From Bdellovibrionales bacterium (GTDB lineage Bacteria > Bdellovibrionota > UBA2361 > JAGRAS01), in assembly GCA_020434465.1 (NCBI GenBank), contig JAGRAS010000003.1, positions 1 to 16,894 of the forward strand: a stretch of DNA of 16,894 bases, in the 5' to 3' direction. Below the pieces are notes generated by a model. The model had not been told where the DNA came from. It saw nothing but the letters and a program-made list of their open reading frames with translations, and made no database searches. Made by a program: the position numbers and the translations under genes. Positions 7,417 through 16,029 of this stretch are shown here, in pieces. Every line of letters starts with the position of its first letter. Within the stretch, counting starts at the first letter, position 1.

Positions 7417-8891
7417 TGGATCTAATAAGCTTTGATAATTTACTTATTGGGATTCAAACTGCAATTAGTCTGAAAGGACTTTGCATGATTTCACTTGGTG
7501 TAATTTTAGGTATTTTGGTTGGAGCTGCACCTGGCATGTCGCCATCTATGGGAGTTGCATTGCTTGTTCCTTTTTCATATGGAATGAACCCTGCTCTTGC
7601 CTTTATTTTTTTTGTAGCTGTTTATCAAGCTGCAAATTATGGCGGCTCAATTACAGCCATTGCTATTAATGCCCCTGGGACTCCAGCTTCTGTTGTAACA
7701 GCAATTGACGGTTATGAACTAACTAAACAAGGCAAACCTGGAAAAGCCCTTGGTGCTGCCGTGCTTTCAAGTGCAATTGGAGGAACTATTGGAGCGCTTT
7801 TATTGATTTTCTTATCTGGAACTATTGCTGAATTTGGAATTCAGTTTGGTCCTGCTGAATACTTTTGGCTTGCTGTTTTTGGTCTCAGTACAGTTATTGC
7901 TTTTGGTAAAGCTAACTACCTAACTTCTACAATCGGTATTTTAATTGGAGTACTATTTACAACTATTGGATTAGACCCTTTTACTGGCGAAGAAAGACTT
8001 ACATTCGGTATAATTGAACTGTTTGATGGTATTTCGTTTATACCAGCTATGATTGGCTTATTTGCTTTGGCAGAAATTTTTACACAAATAGAAAATAAAG
8101 ATCATCAAAAGAACAAGCTTCTTAAAGATTTTTCAGGAGAACTACCAAAATTTAGTGAGTTTAAAGAAACAATTGCCACGCTTATTAAATCTTCTTTTAT
8201 AGGTACATTTATAGGTGTGATTCCTGGTGCAGGATCAACTATTGCTTCATTTATTTCTTATGGTGAAGCCAAACGCGCAAGTAAAAATCCAGATGAACTT
8301 GGTAAAGGCTCTCTTGAAGGCGTCGTTGCCTGTGAAGCTGCTAATAGTAGTTCAGTAGGTGGCGCTTTAGTTCCATTATTAGCACTTGGAATTCCCGGAA
8401 GTGCTACAGATGCAGTATTGCTTGGAGCTTTATCCTTACATGGCTTAGTTGCAGGACCAGCTTTGTTTAGTACAAATCCAGATATTGTCTATGGAATTTT
8501 TGTTTCAGTGCTTGCTGCAAATGTATTTATTTTAGCATTTGGATTGCTGGGGAATAAAATTTGGCTAAGAGTAATTTCTACTCCAAAGCCTTTGTTATTT
8601 ACATTTGTAATCGCAATGTGCATTTTGGGTAGCTATACAATTAAAAACTCCATTTTTGAAGCTTGGGTATGTCTTTTTTTTGGAGTAGCAGGCTGGATAT
8701 TAAAGAAACTTTCAATTCCTCCTGCTCCTATTGTTTTAGGCTTAGTTTTAGGAGCTATGATTGAAATAAACTTAAGAAGATCTATGCTTGCTGGTGGAGT
8801 AGAGATTCTATACTCTTCTAATTTAGCTATTATCTTAGCAGTTCTATCATTAATTTCTTTCTTGTTCCCCTTCACTAGAAGATTTATTTGA
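7416..8891 (+). CDS. tctA: Large membrane subunit of the tripartite tricarboxylate transporter (TctA)
   Basis: A 491-aa polytopic inner-membrane protein, the translocating subunit, probably driven by an ion gradient. It carries the two family signature regions: GAAPGMSPSMGVALLVPFSY (36-55) with NYGGSITAIAINAPGTPAS (74-92), and the matching second half with PGAGSTIASFISYGEAKRAS, EGVVACEAANSSSVGGALVP and LGIPGSATDAVLLGAL. Length is normal (about 500). The start is GTG, overlapping the tctB stop by one base. The last 42 nt overlap the 3' end of the convergent 881-aa gene. There is no recognisable terminator between them. Confidence 0.92.
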   Translation: MDLISFDNLLIGIQTAISLKGLCMISLGVILGILVGAAPGMSPSMGVALLVPFSYGMNPALAFIFFVAVYQAANYGGSITAIAINAPGTPASVVTAIDGYELTKQGKPGKALGAAVLSSAIGGTIGALLLIFLSGTIAEFGIQFGPAEYFWLAVFGLSTVIAFGKANYLTSTIGILIGVLFTTIGLDPFTGEERLTFGIIELFDGISFIPAMIGLFALAEIFTQIENKDHQKNKLLKDFSGELPKFSEFKETIATLIKSSFIGTFIGVIPGAGSTIASFISYGEAKRASKNPDELGKGSLEGVVACEAANSSSVGGALVPLLALGIPGSATDAVLLGALSLHGLVAGPALFSTNPDIVYGIFVSVLAANVFILAFGLLGNKIWLRVISTPKPLLFTFVIAMCILGSYTIKNSIFEAWVCLFFGVAGWILKKLSIPPAPIVLGLVLGAMIEINLRRSMLAGGVEILYSSNLAIILAVLSLISFLFPFTRRFI

Positions 8892-11495
8892 AATCAATGT
8901 ACTCAATTGAGAAATGAAACGGTGAAGGTTTTCGCTAGAAATCAAATTCGTAACTGGCGATAACTTTCCTAAAATTTCTGTCATATCCCTACCATACAAA
9001 TCAAGCATTTGAGTGGCTAAACAATCAAGAAAGTTTTTATTTAAAAACAGTTTTTTTAGAACTTCGTCTGAATTCATAAAAGTCAAATCAGGATTATCAA
9101 AAAACTTTTGCTGTACAAGTAAGATCTCGGCAGCTCTTGCAGCATTAATTTGAGAAAGTCCTAATATTGACTCTAGAAATTCAGAATTTGCATCTTTAAT
9201 TGAAACGCTCTCAAAACTTTTTTGAAACTGTTTATTTACTTCATCTACTGTCTTATTCTCACGCTCTGATACGAATGATGCATATTGAGCTTGAAATGCA
9301 ACTAAAGTTTTTAATGCTCTTTTAACAAAAAGCTTCTTTTGAACAAAGTTATCTGTTTTTCTCAGGGCGTCACTGGCACTAAAATAATTTGTGGATAAAC
9401 GGCCTGCTATTTGAAAAGCTTGAGACATCATAGGGACCGCTGCAAATTCAAATTCCTGTTTTTTTAGAAACGCTATGTTTTCTAATAAATCAAATGCGGC
9501 AGAAACTGTTTTAAAATTTGGCGAATTGTAACGTCGGTAAATAAACTTAGCTTTTTCTAATACGCTATTAGCAGCACTAATTGCAGATTTTAAAAAGCTT
9601 TCTTCAAAAGATAATTCTATATCATCAAGATCACTATCAGGAAAAAGCGAATTTAAATTACTTTTAGAAACCAAGTCTGCCAATAACTCTACGCTTAATA
9701 TATTTGCATAATCTAGGTCTTCTGTATGAGAGGAAACTAAATTTTCAAGTCTTTCGCAGATAATTTTAGCAAGAAACCCAAAATATCTAGCAAATTGATC
9801 CTCTTTTTTCTTTACAATAGTTTGGATTTCACTTTGCTCAAAAAACTTCTTAATAAATTCAATTTGTGTAATAAAAACTCTCGGGTCTTTTTTCTCACTA
9901 AAATTAGAATATTTAGCTTCTGCTATATTGCTAATAAGTTCACACATTCTAAAAACAAATTTATTAGCTTCAGTGGGTGGCAACTCACCTAATTCAATTT
10001 TTCTAATCAAATCAGGTTTTGGTAAAAAACTCCTAACAAAGTCACTAACAAAATCTGAAATATGCCTAAATCCTTTTGATCTTTGATCAGAAAGAATGGT
10101 AATGACTTTTTTCGTTGCAGCAGTTACGTTGGTAGAAAACAATGTCTTTAGGTCATTTTTTTCATCTTTAATTGGAGGTGCTTGAATCTCTAAAGATTTA
10201 TATAAAGAACCTAATAGATGCACTCCATACTTCATCTGAATATAGCTACCCCAGCGTCCTGCAATTTGGCATAAAAACTTATGTAAATCCTTTTCCTTAT
10301 ATCTATTGTTTCCTTTTGTTTTAAAAACACTGCACAACTTCTCAATAACACCCGGACTAGCCAAGCTTAGTGCTAGGTTTTTAAAAATCCTCCGTTTGTC
10401 CATCAGAGAATTTAGTCCATTTTCATTTACAACATAAAACCAATTTAAAATCGCTTTAGTAGCAGTTTCTGGTGAAAGTAAGCTACTGGCATAAATTACT
10501 TCTGGAACACCACACCAAAGTCTGTCACAATAGTTTTGAAACTTCTTGATTACTTCTTCTCTACGAATTGATTGTGTTTGTGGTATTGACTTCGTGTAGG
10601 GAAAGAGTGTACTTCCAACTTTTATTTGTGTATCCCTTACCTCTGCATCTTGAGTAGGAATAGCTAATAATTCTAAATTATCATCAAACAAATTCGTACG
10701 TAAAAACTTTCTAGCCAGCTTACTTGCCTCAGCTAAATTTAAAAACTCAGCTAACTGAAAAACACTATTAACTGTTTCAGATCCTTCTAAGCCCTTGTAA
10801 TTTAAAAGCTCATCTAAAACATGTAAAGCAAGCCTAGAAATTCCATCTAATTTAAATAAAAAATCAGCATTTAAATTTTCAATTGAGCCTATTTCTAAAG
10901 ATCTTAAAAGTAAATTACTAGTATTTATAGCTGCAAAACAAACCTGGTTCTTTAACAAAACTGTTCTTGCTTCTTCAATATCGCACTTGTGAAAATAATC
11001 AAAACTAAAATTTTGTATTTCTAAGCTTTCAATTATTTTTGCTACAGATTCAAGCGAATCACAAATATGATAAAAATCATAATCGGAAGGATTCACTAAA
11101 TTTTCATTTGTTGTTTTTTCCAAGAGTCTGGATACAAATTCCAAACACTCAAAAACATTTCTGAGGTTTTCTAAACGACTTTCTGAAACAAGAGTTTTTA
11201 ATAGATCACTACTTATCGTTCTTAGAAGAAAAGCTTCATTTAAACTTGTTAATTTTCTTTCTGAAATTTTTTTCAGTAATGCATCTGCTGTGCGACTTCC
11301 AAGATCTACTTGCCATGTATTATCATCTCTAGTGGGGAAGGCGTCTCTACCTAAATTTTCTGAAAGAAAAACTATTGAAGATCTTTTTGTTCCGTCAAAA
11401 GCACCAACTGAAAGTAAGTCATCAACCCTGACTGCAATAGGGCTAGGAAGCTGTAATTTATTGTGAGGATCTGTGGGAGGACTACTTTCAATCAT
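8850..11495 (-). CDS. Uncharacterised 881-aa helical protein
   Basis: I do not recognise this protein. It is 881 aa, soluble-looking (no signal peptide, no membrane segment), rich in Leu, Ser, Lys, Glu and Asn, and reads as almost continuous amphipathic helices. The first about 75 residues differ: Pro-rich (SSPPTDPHNKLQLPSP) followed by a short mixed segment (RVDDLLSVGAFDGTKRSS, SSIVFLSENLGRDAFPTRDD). The body shows helix-turn-helix pairs suggesting an alpha-solenoid, but no clear repeat consensus, and no P-loop, protease, nuclease or metal motif. The tail is Ser/Glu-rich. It diverges from the GAF-GspE ATPase gene over a 159-bp spacer, with a strong sigma70-like promoter of its own. Its 3' end overlaps tctA by 42 nt. 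A scaffold or partner role for the ATPase is conjecture from position; the coding call itself is strong given the length. Confidence 0.8.
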   Translation of the reverse strand: MIESSPPTDPHNKLQLPSPIAVRVDDLLSVGAFDGTKRSSIVFLSENLGRDAFPTRDDNTWQVDLGSRTADALLKKISERKLTSLNEAFLLRTISSDLLKTLVSESRLENLRNVFECLEFVSRLLEKTTNENLVNPSDYDFYHICDSLESVAKIIESLEIQNFSFDYFHKCDIEEARTVLLKNQVCFAAINTSNLLLRSLEIGSIENLNADFLFKLDGISRLALHVLDELLNYKGLEGSETVNSVFQLAEFLNLAEASKLARKFLRTNLFDDNLELLAIPTQDAEVRDTQIKVGSTLFPYTKSIPQTQSIRREEVIKKFQNYCDRLWCGVPEVIYASSLLSPETATKAILNWFYVVNENGLNSLMDKRRIFKNLALSLASPGVIEKLCSVFKTKGNNRYKEKDLHKFLCQIAGRWGSYIQMKYGVHLLGSLYKSLEIQAPPIKDEKNDLKTLFSTNVTAATKKVITILSDQRSKGFRHISDFVSDFVRSFLPKPDLIRKIELGELPPTEANKFVFRMCELISNIAEAKYSNFSEKKDPRVFITQIEFIKKFFEQSEIQTIVKKKEDQFARYFGFLAKIICERLENLVSSHTEDLDYANILSVELLADLVSKSNLNSLFPDSDLDDIELSFEESFLKSAISAANSVLEKAKFIYRRYNSPNFKTVSAAFDLLENIAFLKKQEFEFAAVPMMSQAFQIAGRLSTNYFSASDALRKTDNFVQKKLFVKRALKTLVAFQAQYASFVSERENKTVDEVNKQFQKSFESVSIKDANSEFLESILGLSQINAARAAEILLVQQKFFDNPDLTFMNSDEVLKKLFLNKNFLDCLATQMLDLYGRDMTEILGKLSPVTNLISSENLHRFISQLSTLISNKSSSEGEQERN

Positions 11496-11517
11496 AAAAA
11501 AACACTACTGATAAGTG

Positions 11518-11546
11518 ATTATAAACAATAGCCTATTCTTTCTCAA
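11518..11546 (-). promoter_or_regulatory. sigma70-like promoter of the 881-aa protein
   Basis: On the minus strand TTGAGA (11541-11546), a 17-nt spacer and a perfect TATAAT (11518-11523). Transcription should start near 11511, leaving a leader of about 16 nt before the ATG at 11495; the Shine-Dalgarno is weak. This is the best promoter in the window by hexamer match. I find no equally convincing pair for the divergent gspE-like gene in the same spacer. Confidence 0.6.
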
Positions 11547-11654
11547 ACAATGTTTTTTAATCTCCTCCAGAGCATGTTCAACTAACTGATAAAACAGCAT
11601 TTTTCACTCAAGAGACTTAAAAAAAATATCGACATTATTTTAAAGGAATCACTA

Positions 11655-13895
11655 ATGGCTGAAGAACAAAACTTTCAAACAACACTAAACACAATTGTAG
11701 AGAAAATTCATGAAGCAGATGACTTCTACTCTATTATGCCAAGCATTGAACAGGATCTCTGTAAGCTTTTAGATTGCAAAAGAATTACAGTTTATCAACG
11801 AGGAAAAACTAATAAAGAAATAGTTTCTAAATACAAAAGTGGAGATGATGAAAAAGAAATTAAGGTGCCATTAAGTGCAACATCAATTGCCGGCTATACT
11901 GCCCTTAGTCAACATCCACTACTAATAAAAGATGCATACAACCAAGAAGAATTAAAATCAATCCATCAAGATCTTCAATTTAACAAGAGTTGGGATAAGA
12001 AAACAGGATTTACAACAAAGTCTGTAATCACAGTTCCAATCAAGTTCAAAGAAGTTTTACTTGGTGTCTTACAGATACTCAATAAAGTAAATGGAGAATA
12101 CTTTACAGAAACTGACTTGGGAAACGCAGAAAAACTTTCAAAAATACTAGGACAAAAATTTAGATATGAGTTAAGAGGTACAAGAAGCCCATATGATCAT
12201 TTGGTTCAAACAAAAAAAATAAAGCCTCATCAATTACAAGATTTAGCAGAACGAGCTAAAACTGGAATGACAACAATAAGTGAGTTGATTATTAGTGAAG
12301 GTCTAGCTACAAAAGCTGAATTAGGCACTTCATTAGAGCATTTTTACCAAGTTCCATATATGCCTTATGACCCTCATCATCAAATACCAAAAGATTTATT
12401 ACTGGGAATAAACGTTGATTATTTAAGAACCCAACTTTGGGTGCCAGTTTCAGGCTCAAAAGAAGATGAGGTAACAATTCTAATTGATAATCCATCTGAC
12501 GCTCAGCGTATTATGGAAATTCAGCGGAGTCTTCCTGCTAAACGTTTTGCATTTAAAGTTTCTCACAAAGAAGACATTTTAAAATTTTTGGGACAAGGAA
12601 ACGATGCCAGTGAAACCGATTCAAATCTGCACGACCTTGTTGGTAAACTTCAAGAAGAACTTGAAGAAGATGTGCCAGATGTTGCAGAGCAAGTAGAAGA
12701 AAATGATGCCACAGTAATTCAACTTGTTAATCGATTGATTGTAGATGCATATAAAAGCGGCAGTTCAGATATACACATCGAACCAGGAAAAGGCAAAGCT
12801 ACAGCAACTGTGAGATTTAGAATTGATGGTGTGTGTCAGCCTTCTTTGTCTATCCCAGCAACACATGTAAGTGCGGTTGTTTCTAGAATAAAAATAATGA
12901 GCGCTCTTGATATTTCGGAGCGAAGAAAACCACAAGATGGCAAGTGCGTCGTCAGATACAGAGGCGAACCAATTGAACTAAGGGTTGCAACAATTCCAAC
13001 TGTAAATGGCGAAGGGGTTGTAATGAGAATTTTAGCTTCTAGCGAACCTTTTCCATTGGAGCAGCTTAATTTTTCATCCTATAATTTAGAGAATATAAAA
13101 AAACTTGTAGCTTGCCCTCACGGGATTTTCTTAGTGGTTGGCCCTACAGGATCAGGTAAAACTACAACTCTGCATTCAATCTTAGGCTCTATCAATACAC
13201 CCGATAAAAAAATCTGGACAGCTGAAGACCCTGTTGAAATTACACAGCCAGGGTTAAATCAAGTTCAGATGCGTCCACAAATAAATTTAACATTTGAAAC
13301 CGCGCTAAGAGCATTTCTTAGGGCAGATCCAGATGTAATTATGATTGGCGAAATGCGTGATAGAGAAACTGCTCATGCTGGAGTTGAAGCTTCACTAACA
13401 GGCCACCTAGTTTTTTCAACTCTTCATACTAACTCTGCACCAGAAACTGTAACAAGATTATTAGACTTAGGCTTAGACCCAGTTAGTTTTTCTGACGCTC
13501 TACAGGGTGTTTTAGCTCAAAGATTAGTACGCACTTTATGTAAAAACTGTAAGGAAAAAACTCTATTAACAGATTCGGACTACACACTGCTTGCCAGATA
13601 TTACGGGGAAAAATTATTTGCAGAGTTAAACGCATCAGCTGGCAAAACTGAAATATACAAGCCAAAAGGCTGTGAAAAATGTAACAACACTGGCTATAAA
13701 GGCAGAACTGGAATACACGAGCTACTGGTAAGTTCAGAAGCTATAAAAAGTTTAATTTACAAAGGAGCAACTGCAGGGGAACTTAGAGATCAAGCAATTA
13801 AAGATGGGATGCGTACATTAATGCAAGATGGCATTCAAAAATTATTACAAGGCCAAACTGATATCGATCAAATTAGAAAAGTTGCAGCTTCTTAA
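11655..13895 (+). CDS. GspE/PilB-family secretion or pilus assembly ATPase with N-terminal GAF domain
   Basis: A 746-aa cytosolic hexameric-type motor ATPase for type IV pilus extension or type II secretion. Three parts: a GAF domain (about 8-172) with ITVYQRG, IKVPLSATSIAGYTALS, KDAY, the TGFTTKSVITVPI strand and GVLQILNK; an MshEN/T2SSE N-terminal domain (about 195-315); and the motor domain (about 350-740). Motor motifs are intact: Walker A GPTGSGKTT (496-504, K502), Asp box EDPVEITQPGLNQVQ, Walker B region DVIMIGEMRD (560-569, E566), His box LVFSTLHTN, and a CxxC...CxxC zinc site (C629, C632, C673, C676), which favours GspE/PilB over retraction ATPases such as PilT. AAGGA (11643-11647) precedes the ATG. 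The GAF fusion replaces the plain N-terminus of classical enzymes and suggests control by a small ligand or signal. No pilin, platform protein or secretin gene is nearby, so pilus and secretion roles cannot be separated. Confidence 0.9.
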   Translation: MAEEQNFQTTLNTIVEKIHEADDFYSIMPSIEQDLCKLLDCKRITVYQRGKTNKEIVSKYKSGDDEKEIKVPLSATSIAGYTALSQHPLLIKDAYNQEELKSIHQDLQFNKSWDKKTGFTTKSVITVPIKFKEVLLGVLQILNKVNGEYFTETDLGNAEKLSKILGQKFRYELRGTRSPYDHLVQTKKIKPHQLQDLAERAKTGMTTISELIISEGLATKAELGTSLEHFYQVPYMPYDPHHQIPKDLLLGINVDYLRTQLWVPVSGSKEDEVTILIDNPSDAQRIMEIQRSLPAKRFAFKVSHKEDILKFLGQGNDASETDSNLHDLVGKLQEELEEDVPDVAEQVEENDATVIQLVNRLIVDAYKSGSSDIHIEPGKGKATATVRFRIDGVCQPSLSIPATHVSAVVSRIKIMSALDISERRKPQDGKCVVRYRGEPIELRVATIPTVNGEGVVMRILASSEPFPLEQLNFSSYNLENIKKLVACPHGIFLVVGPTGSGKTTTLHSILGSINTPDKKIWTAEDPVEITQPGLNQVQMRPQINLTFETALRAFLRADPDVIMIGEMRDRETAHAGVEASLTGHLVFSTLHTNSAPETVTRLLDLGLDPVSFSDALQGVLAQRLVRTLCKNCKEKTLLTDSDYTLLARYYGEKLFAELNASAGKTEIYKPKGCEKCNNTGYKGRTGIHELLVSSEAIKSLIYKGATAGELRDQAIKDGMRTLMQDGIQKLLQGQTDIDQIRKVAAS

Positions 13896-13921
13896 GATAG
13901 TAAATCTAAAAATTCAGTTTT

Positions 13922-13955
13922 TATAGCGAAGAAATTTTTGTCTTCGCTATATTTT
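13922..13955 (+). terminator. Rho-independent terminator after the GspE/PilB-like gene
   Basis: A perfect 11-bp stem (13922-13932 with 13941-13951), arms TATAGCGAAGA and TCTTCGCTATA, with an 8-nt loop, then TTTT. It sits 26 nt after the ATPase stop and just before the 3' end of the convergent 664-aa gene. The T-run is short, and on the minus strand the stem is followed by AAAAA rather than Ts, so it serves the plus strand best. Confidence 0.75.
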
Positions 13956-13960
13956 GCTGA

Positions 13961-15955
13961 CTAAGAATTACCAAAGTGATTAAAAGAGTCACTTACTAAT
14001 GAGCTAAGAAAATTCACTGTATCAGCAATAAGAATGGAAGACTCTTCATTTAGTTTAAGCTCCTCGATTGCAGAATTGATTAATCTGGGCAGAAGTCTTC
14101 TAAACAAAGAATTTTCATTTTTAGAATAAGTTGTAATCAAGACTGATAAAAATTCTTTTTTTTCACTCTCAATTTTTCCCTGATTATTTGAATTACAAGC
14201 GCTTACAATCCTTTTTAGGCTTCCAAGAACAAGATTTAATAAATTTCTATCTCTTCTATTACGGAAAGATGAATTAATAATATTAACTTCTGCTTCAATT
14301 TTAAAATAAGAATTAAAATGAAAAAAATAATCAGCAAAAACATCAACAATTCTGAGCTCAGGATGCTTATGATTAATTTTTGCTAAATTTTCAATGTCTG
14401 CAATTGTTAGCAAATCTAATTCTATTAAAGATTTTAGAGCTAAAGAGAAGCACTCAGGTGAGTGCTCAAGTGGGTTAAATACTATCTGTTTTAAAAAACT
14501 TACAGCTTCAGAGGTGTGTTCTAAAGAGTCATTTGCTAATGAAGTTCTTACGCCAATAATTGCAGCTTGCCTAAGGCTTTCATGAGTGATCAATCTCTCA
14601 GAACTACCTGGCTGAGCTGTAATATATTTCTTTGTTGAGTCTAGATAGTACCTTTTTGAAAGTAAAAACAGGTTTGTAAAGTTTCTATCTAAAAAACTTG
14701 ATGAGGTCTTTAAAAAGATACATCTTGCAAGCAACCTAGTATCTCTTTCAACTCCAGGATAACTCAAATGCCTAAATACAGGATCTAACACTTTTAGATC
14801 AGTATTTTTATTTTCCAACAAAAGTTTAAGTATTTCTGGCCTTAATTTTAGCGAGAAATGATCATCAAACCCCAATAGCATTGCGAATGAACCTAAAATA
14901 GGTTTTAAATCCTCTTCGATCAAAGTATTTCTAAGCGCTTTTATAGCAGCAAATCTTGTTGGAAAATCGAAGTTCGGAGTTGCAAAAAAAAGTAAGGCAG
15001 TTACTACATCTATATTAGAACTAAGCCCACTATCAGAAATTTGTCTTTCCACTTCAACAATAATTTCAGGATAAATACTTGGGACTACTAAGTCTGAGAA
15101 ACTTTTAAAAGACTTATTAATAATTGATTTTAGTAAAGCAAGCTCAATATGCGGTAATTCTTTACCTGGCTCTTTAAATCCCCTAATAATTATTGAATCT
15201 TTTATTGAAAATCCATGCATATGAATTAGTTGTAACGAGATCTCATCGTCAATTTTTGGTCTTAACAAAATTTCGAGAATATTTTCTCTTATTGTATCCT
15301 TAATTTTATCTGTATCTTGATCTAAAGTTGAAACAGCATCTTTCGAGAACTTGGTTAACAAAAAACTACATAAAACTTTGAGCTCTGTTAGATCAAAATT
15401 TTCAATATGTTTTCTTTTTTGAATTGCTTGGCTAACAGTAAATAAAAGATCAGAAAATGAATTTGCAGAACCTTCTTTCTTTAACTCACCTAATAGTATT
15501 TTAAAAGCTGCTCTAAGATCACATCCATATTCAGTTACAATGTTATGCAAAGCAATAGCAGGATAAGAAGAGTAACAATCAGTTTTTTTCATAAGAGTTG
15601 AGGCAAGCCTTAAGCCTAATTCTTGTACTTCTGGGAAATTAAAACTGAACTTATCTAAAAGTAGAGAAACACTGTTAATTATGTCAGGATTATTTTCGTT
15701 TCTTACTAAAGCTATAAGATCGCTAAGAGCTTTATTTGAAAAATTTTCATCTGTAGTAATCTGTTCTCGTGTTAACAATTTACCAAGAACACTAAAGGAA
15801 TGCAGACGAGTATCGATATCTAAGTTTTTAGACAAAATTCTTTCCCAGTGAATTCTTAGTTTTTGTTCTTGTATTAAACTCTGCCTATCAGCAAAAGACT
15901 CAGCCGACTTTTCCGGACGCTTATCAAAGCTTTCGTTTGGTTGATTTACTGCCAA
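13961..15955 (-). CDS. Uncharacterised 664-aa HEAT-like helical protein
   Basis: I do not recognise this protein. It is 664 aa, soluble-looking, without signal peptide or membrane segment, and almost entirely helical. Several stretches have HEAT/ARM-like character, for example FPTRFAAIKALRNTLIEED, LRPEILKLLLENKNTDLKVL and LRQAAIIGVRTSLAND, spaced as in an alpha-solenoid. The first 40 residues are polar and charged, probably disordered. No catalytic motif is seen. The start is TTG: an in-frame TAG lies only 9 nt upstream and no ATG occurs before about residue 110, so the N-terminus is limited to this region. It is downstream of nadD on the same strand (74-bp gap) and converges on the GAF-GspE gene. 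In size, composition and predicted fold it resembles the 881-aa protein on the other side of that ATPase, though I see no clear sequence match between the two. Confidence 0.75.
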   Translation of the reverse strand: MAVNQPNESFDKRPEKSAESFADRQSLIQEQKLRIHWERILSKNLDIDTRLHSFSVLGKLLTREQITTDENFSNKALSDLIALVRNENNPDIINSVSLLLDKFSFNFPEVQELGLRLASTLMKKTDCYSSYPAIALHNIVTEYGCDLRAAFKILLGELKKEGSANSFSDLLFTVSQAIQKRKHIENFDLTELKVLCSFLLTKFSKDAVSTLDQDTDKIKDTIRENILEILLRPKIDDEISLQLIHMHGFSIKDSIIIRGFKEPGKELPHIELALLKSIINKSFKSFSDLVVPSIYPEIIVEVERQISDSGLSSNIDVVTALLFFATPNFDFPTRFAAIKALRNTLIEEDLKPILGSFAMLLGFDDHFSLKLRPEILKLLLENKNTDLKVLDPVFRHLSYPGVERDTRLLARCIFLKTSSSFLDRNFTNLFLLSKRYYLDSTKKYITAQPGSSERLITHESLRQAAIIGVRTSLANDSLEHTSEAVSFLKQIVFNPLEHSPECFSLALKSLIELDLLTIADIENLAKINHKHPELRIVDVFADYFFHFNSYFKIEAEVNIINSSFRNRRDRNLLNLVLGSLKRIVSACNSNNQGKIESEKKEFLSVLITTYSKNENSLFRRLLPRLINSAIEELKLNEESSILIADTVNFLSSLVSDSFNHFGNS

Positions 15956-16029
15956 GGTATACTACTCAAAAAATATGTCTTATTTTCTAATTTAATAGCT
16001 TCCTAAGCAAGTTTTTACATGAAATCTAA

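Noticed and set aside
7481..7669. 62-codon open frame on the plus strand, Cys- and aromatic-rich
   Set aside because: Shadow frame inside tctA, and its odd composition is an artefact of reading membrane-helix codons out of frame.
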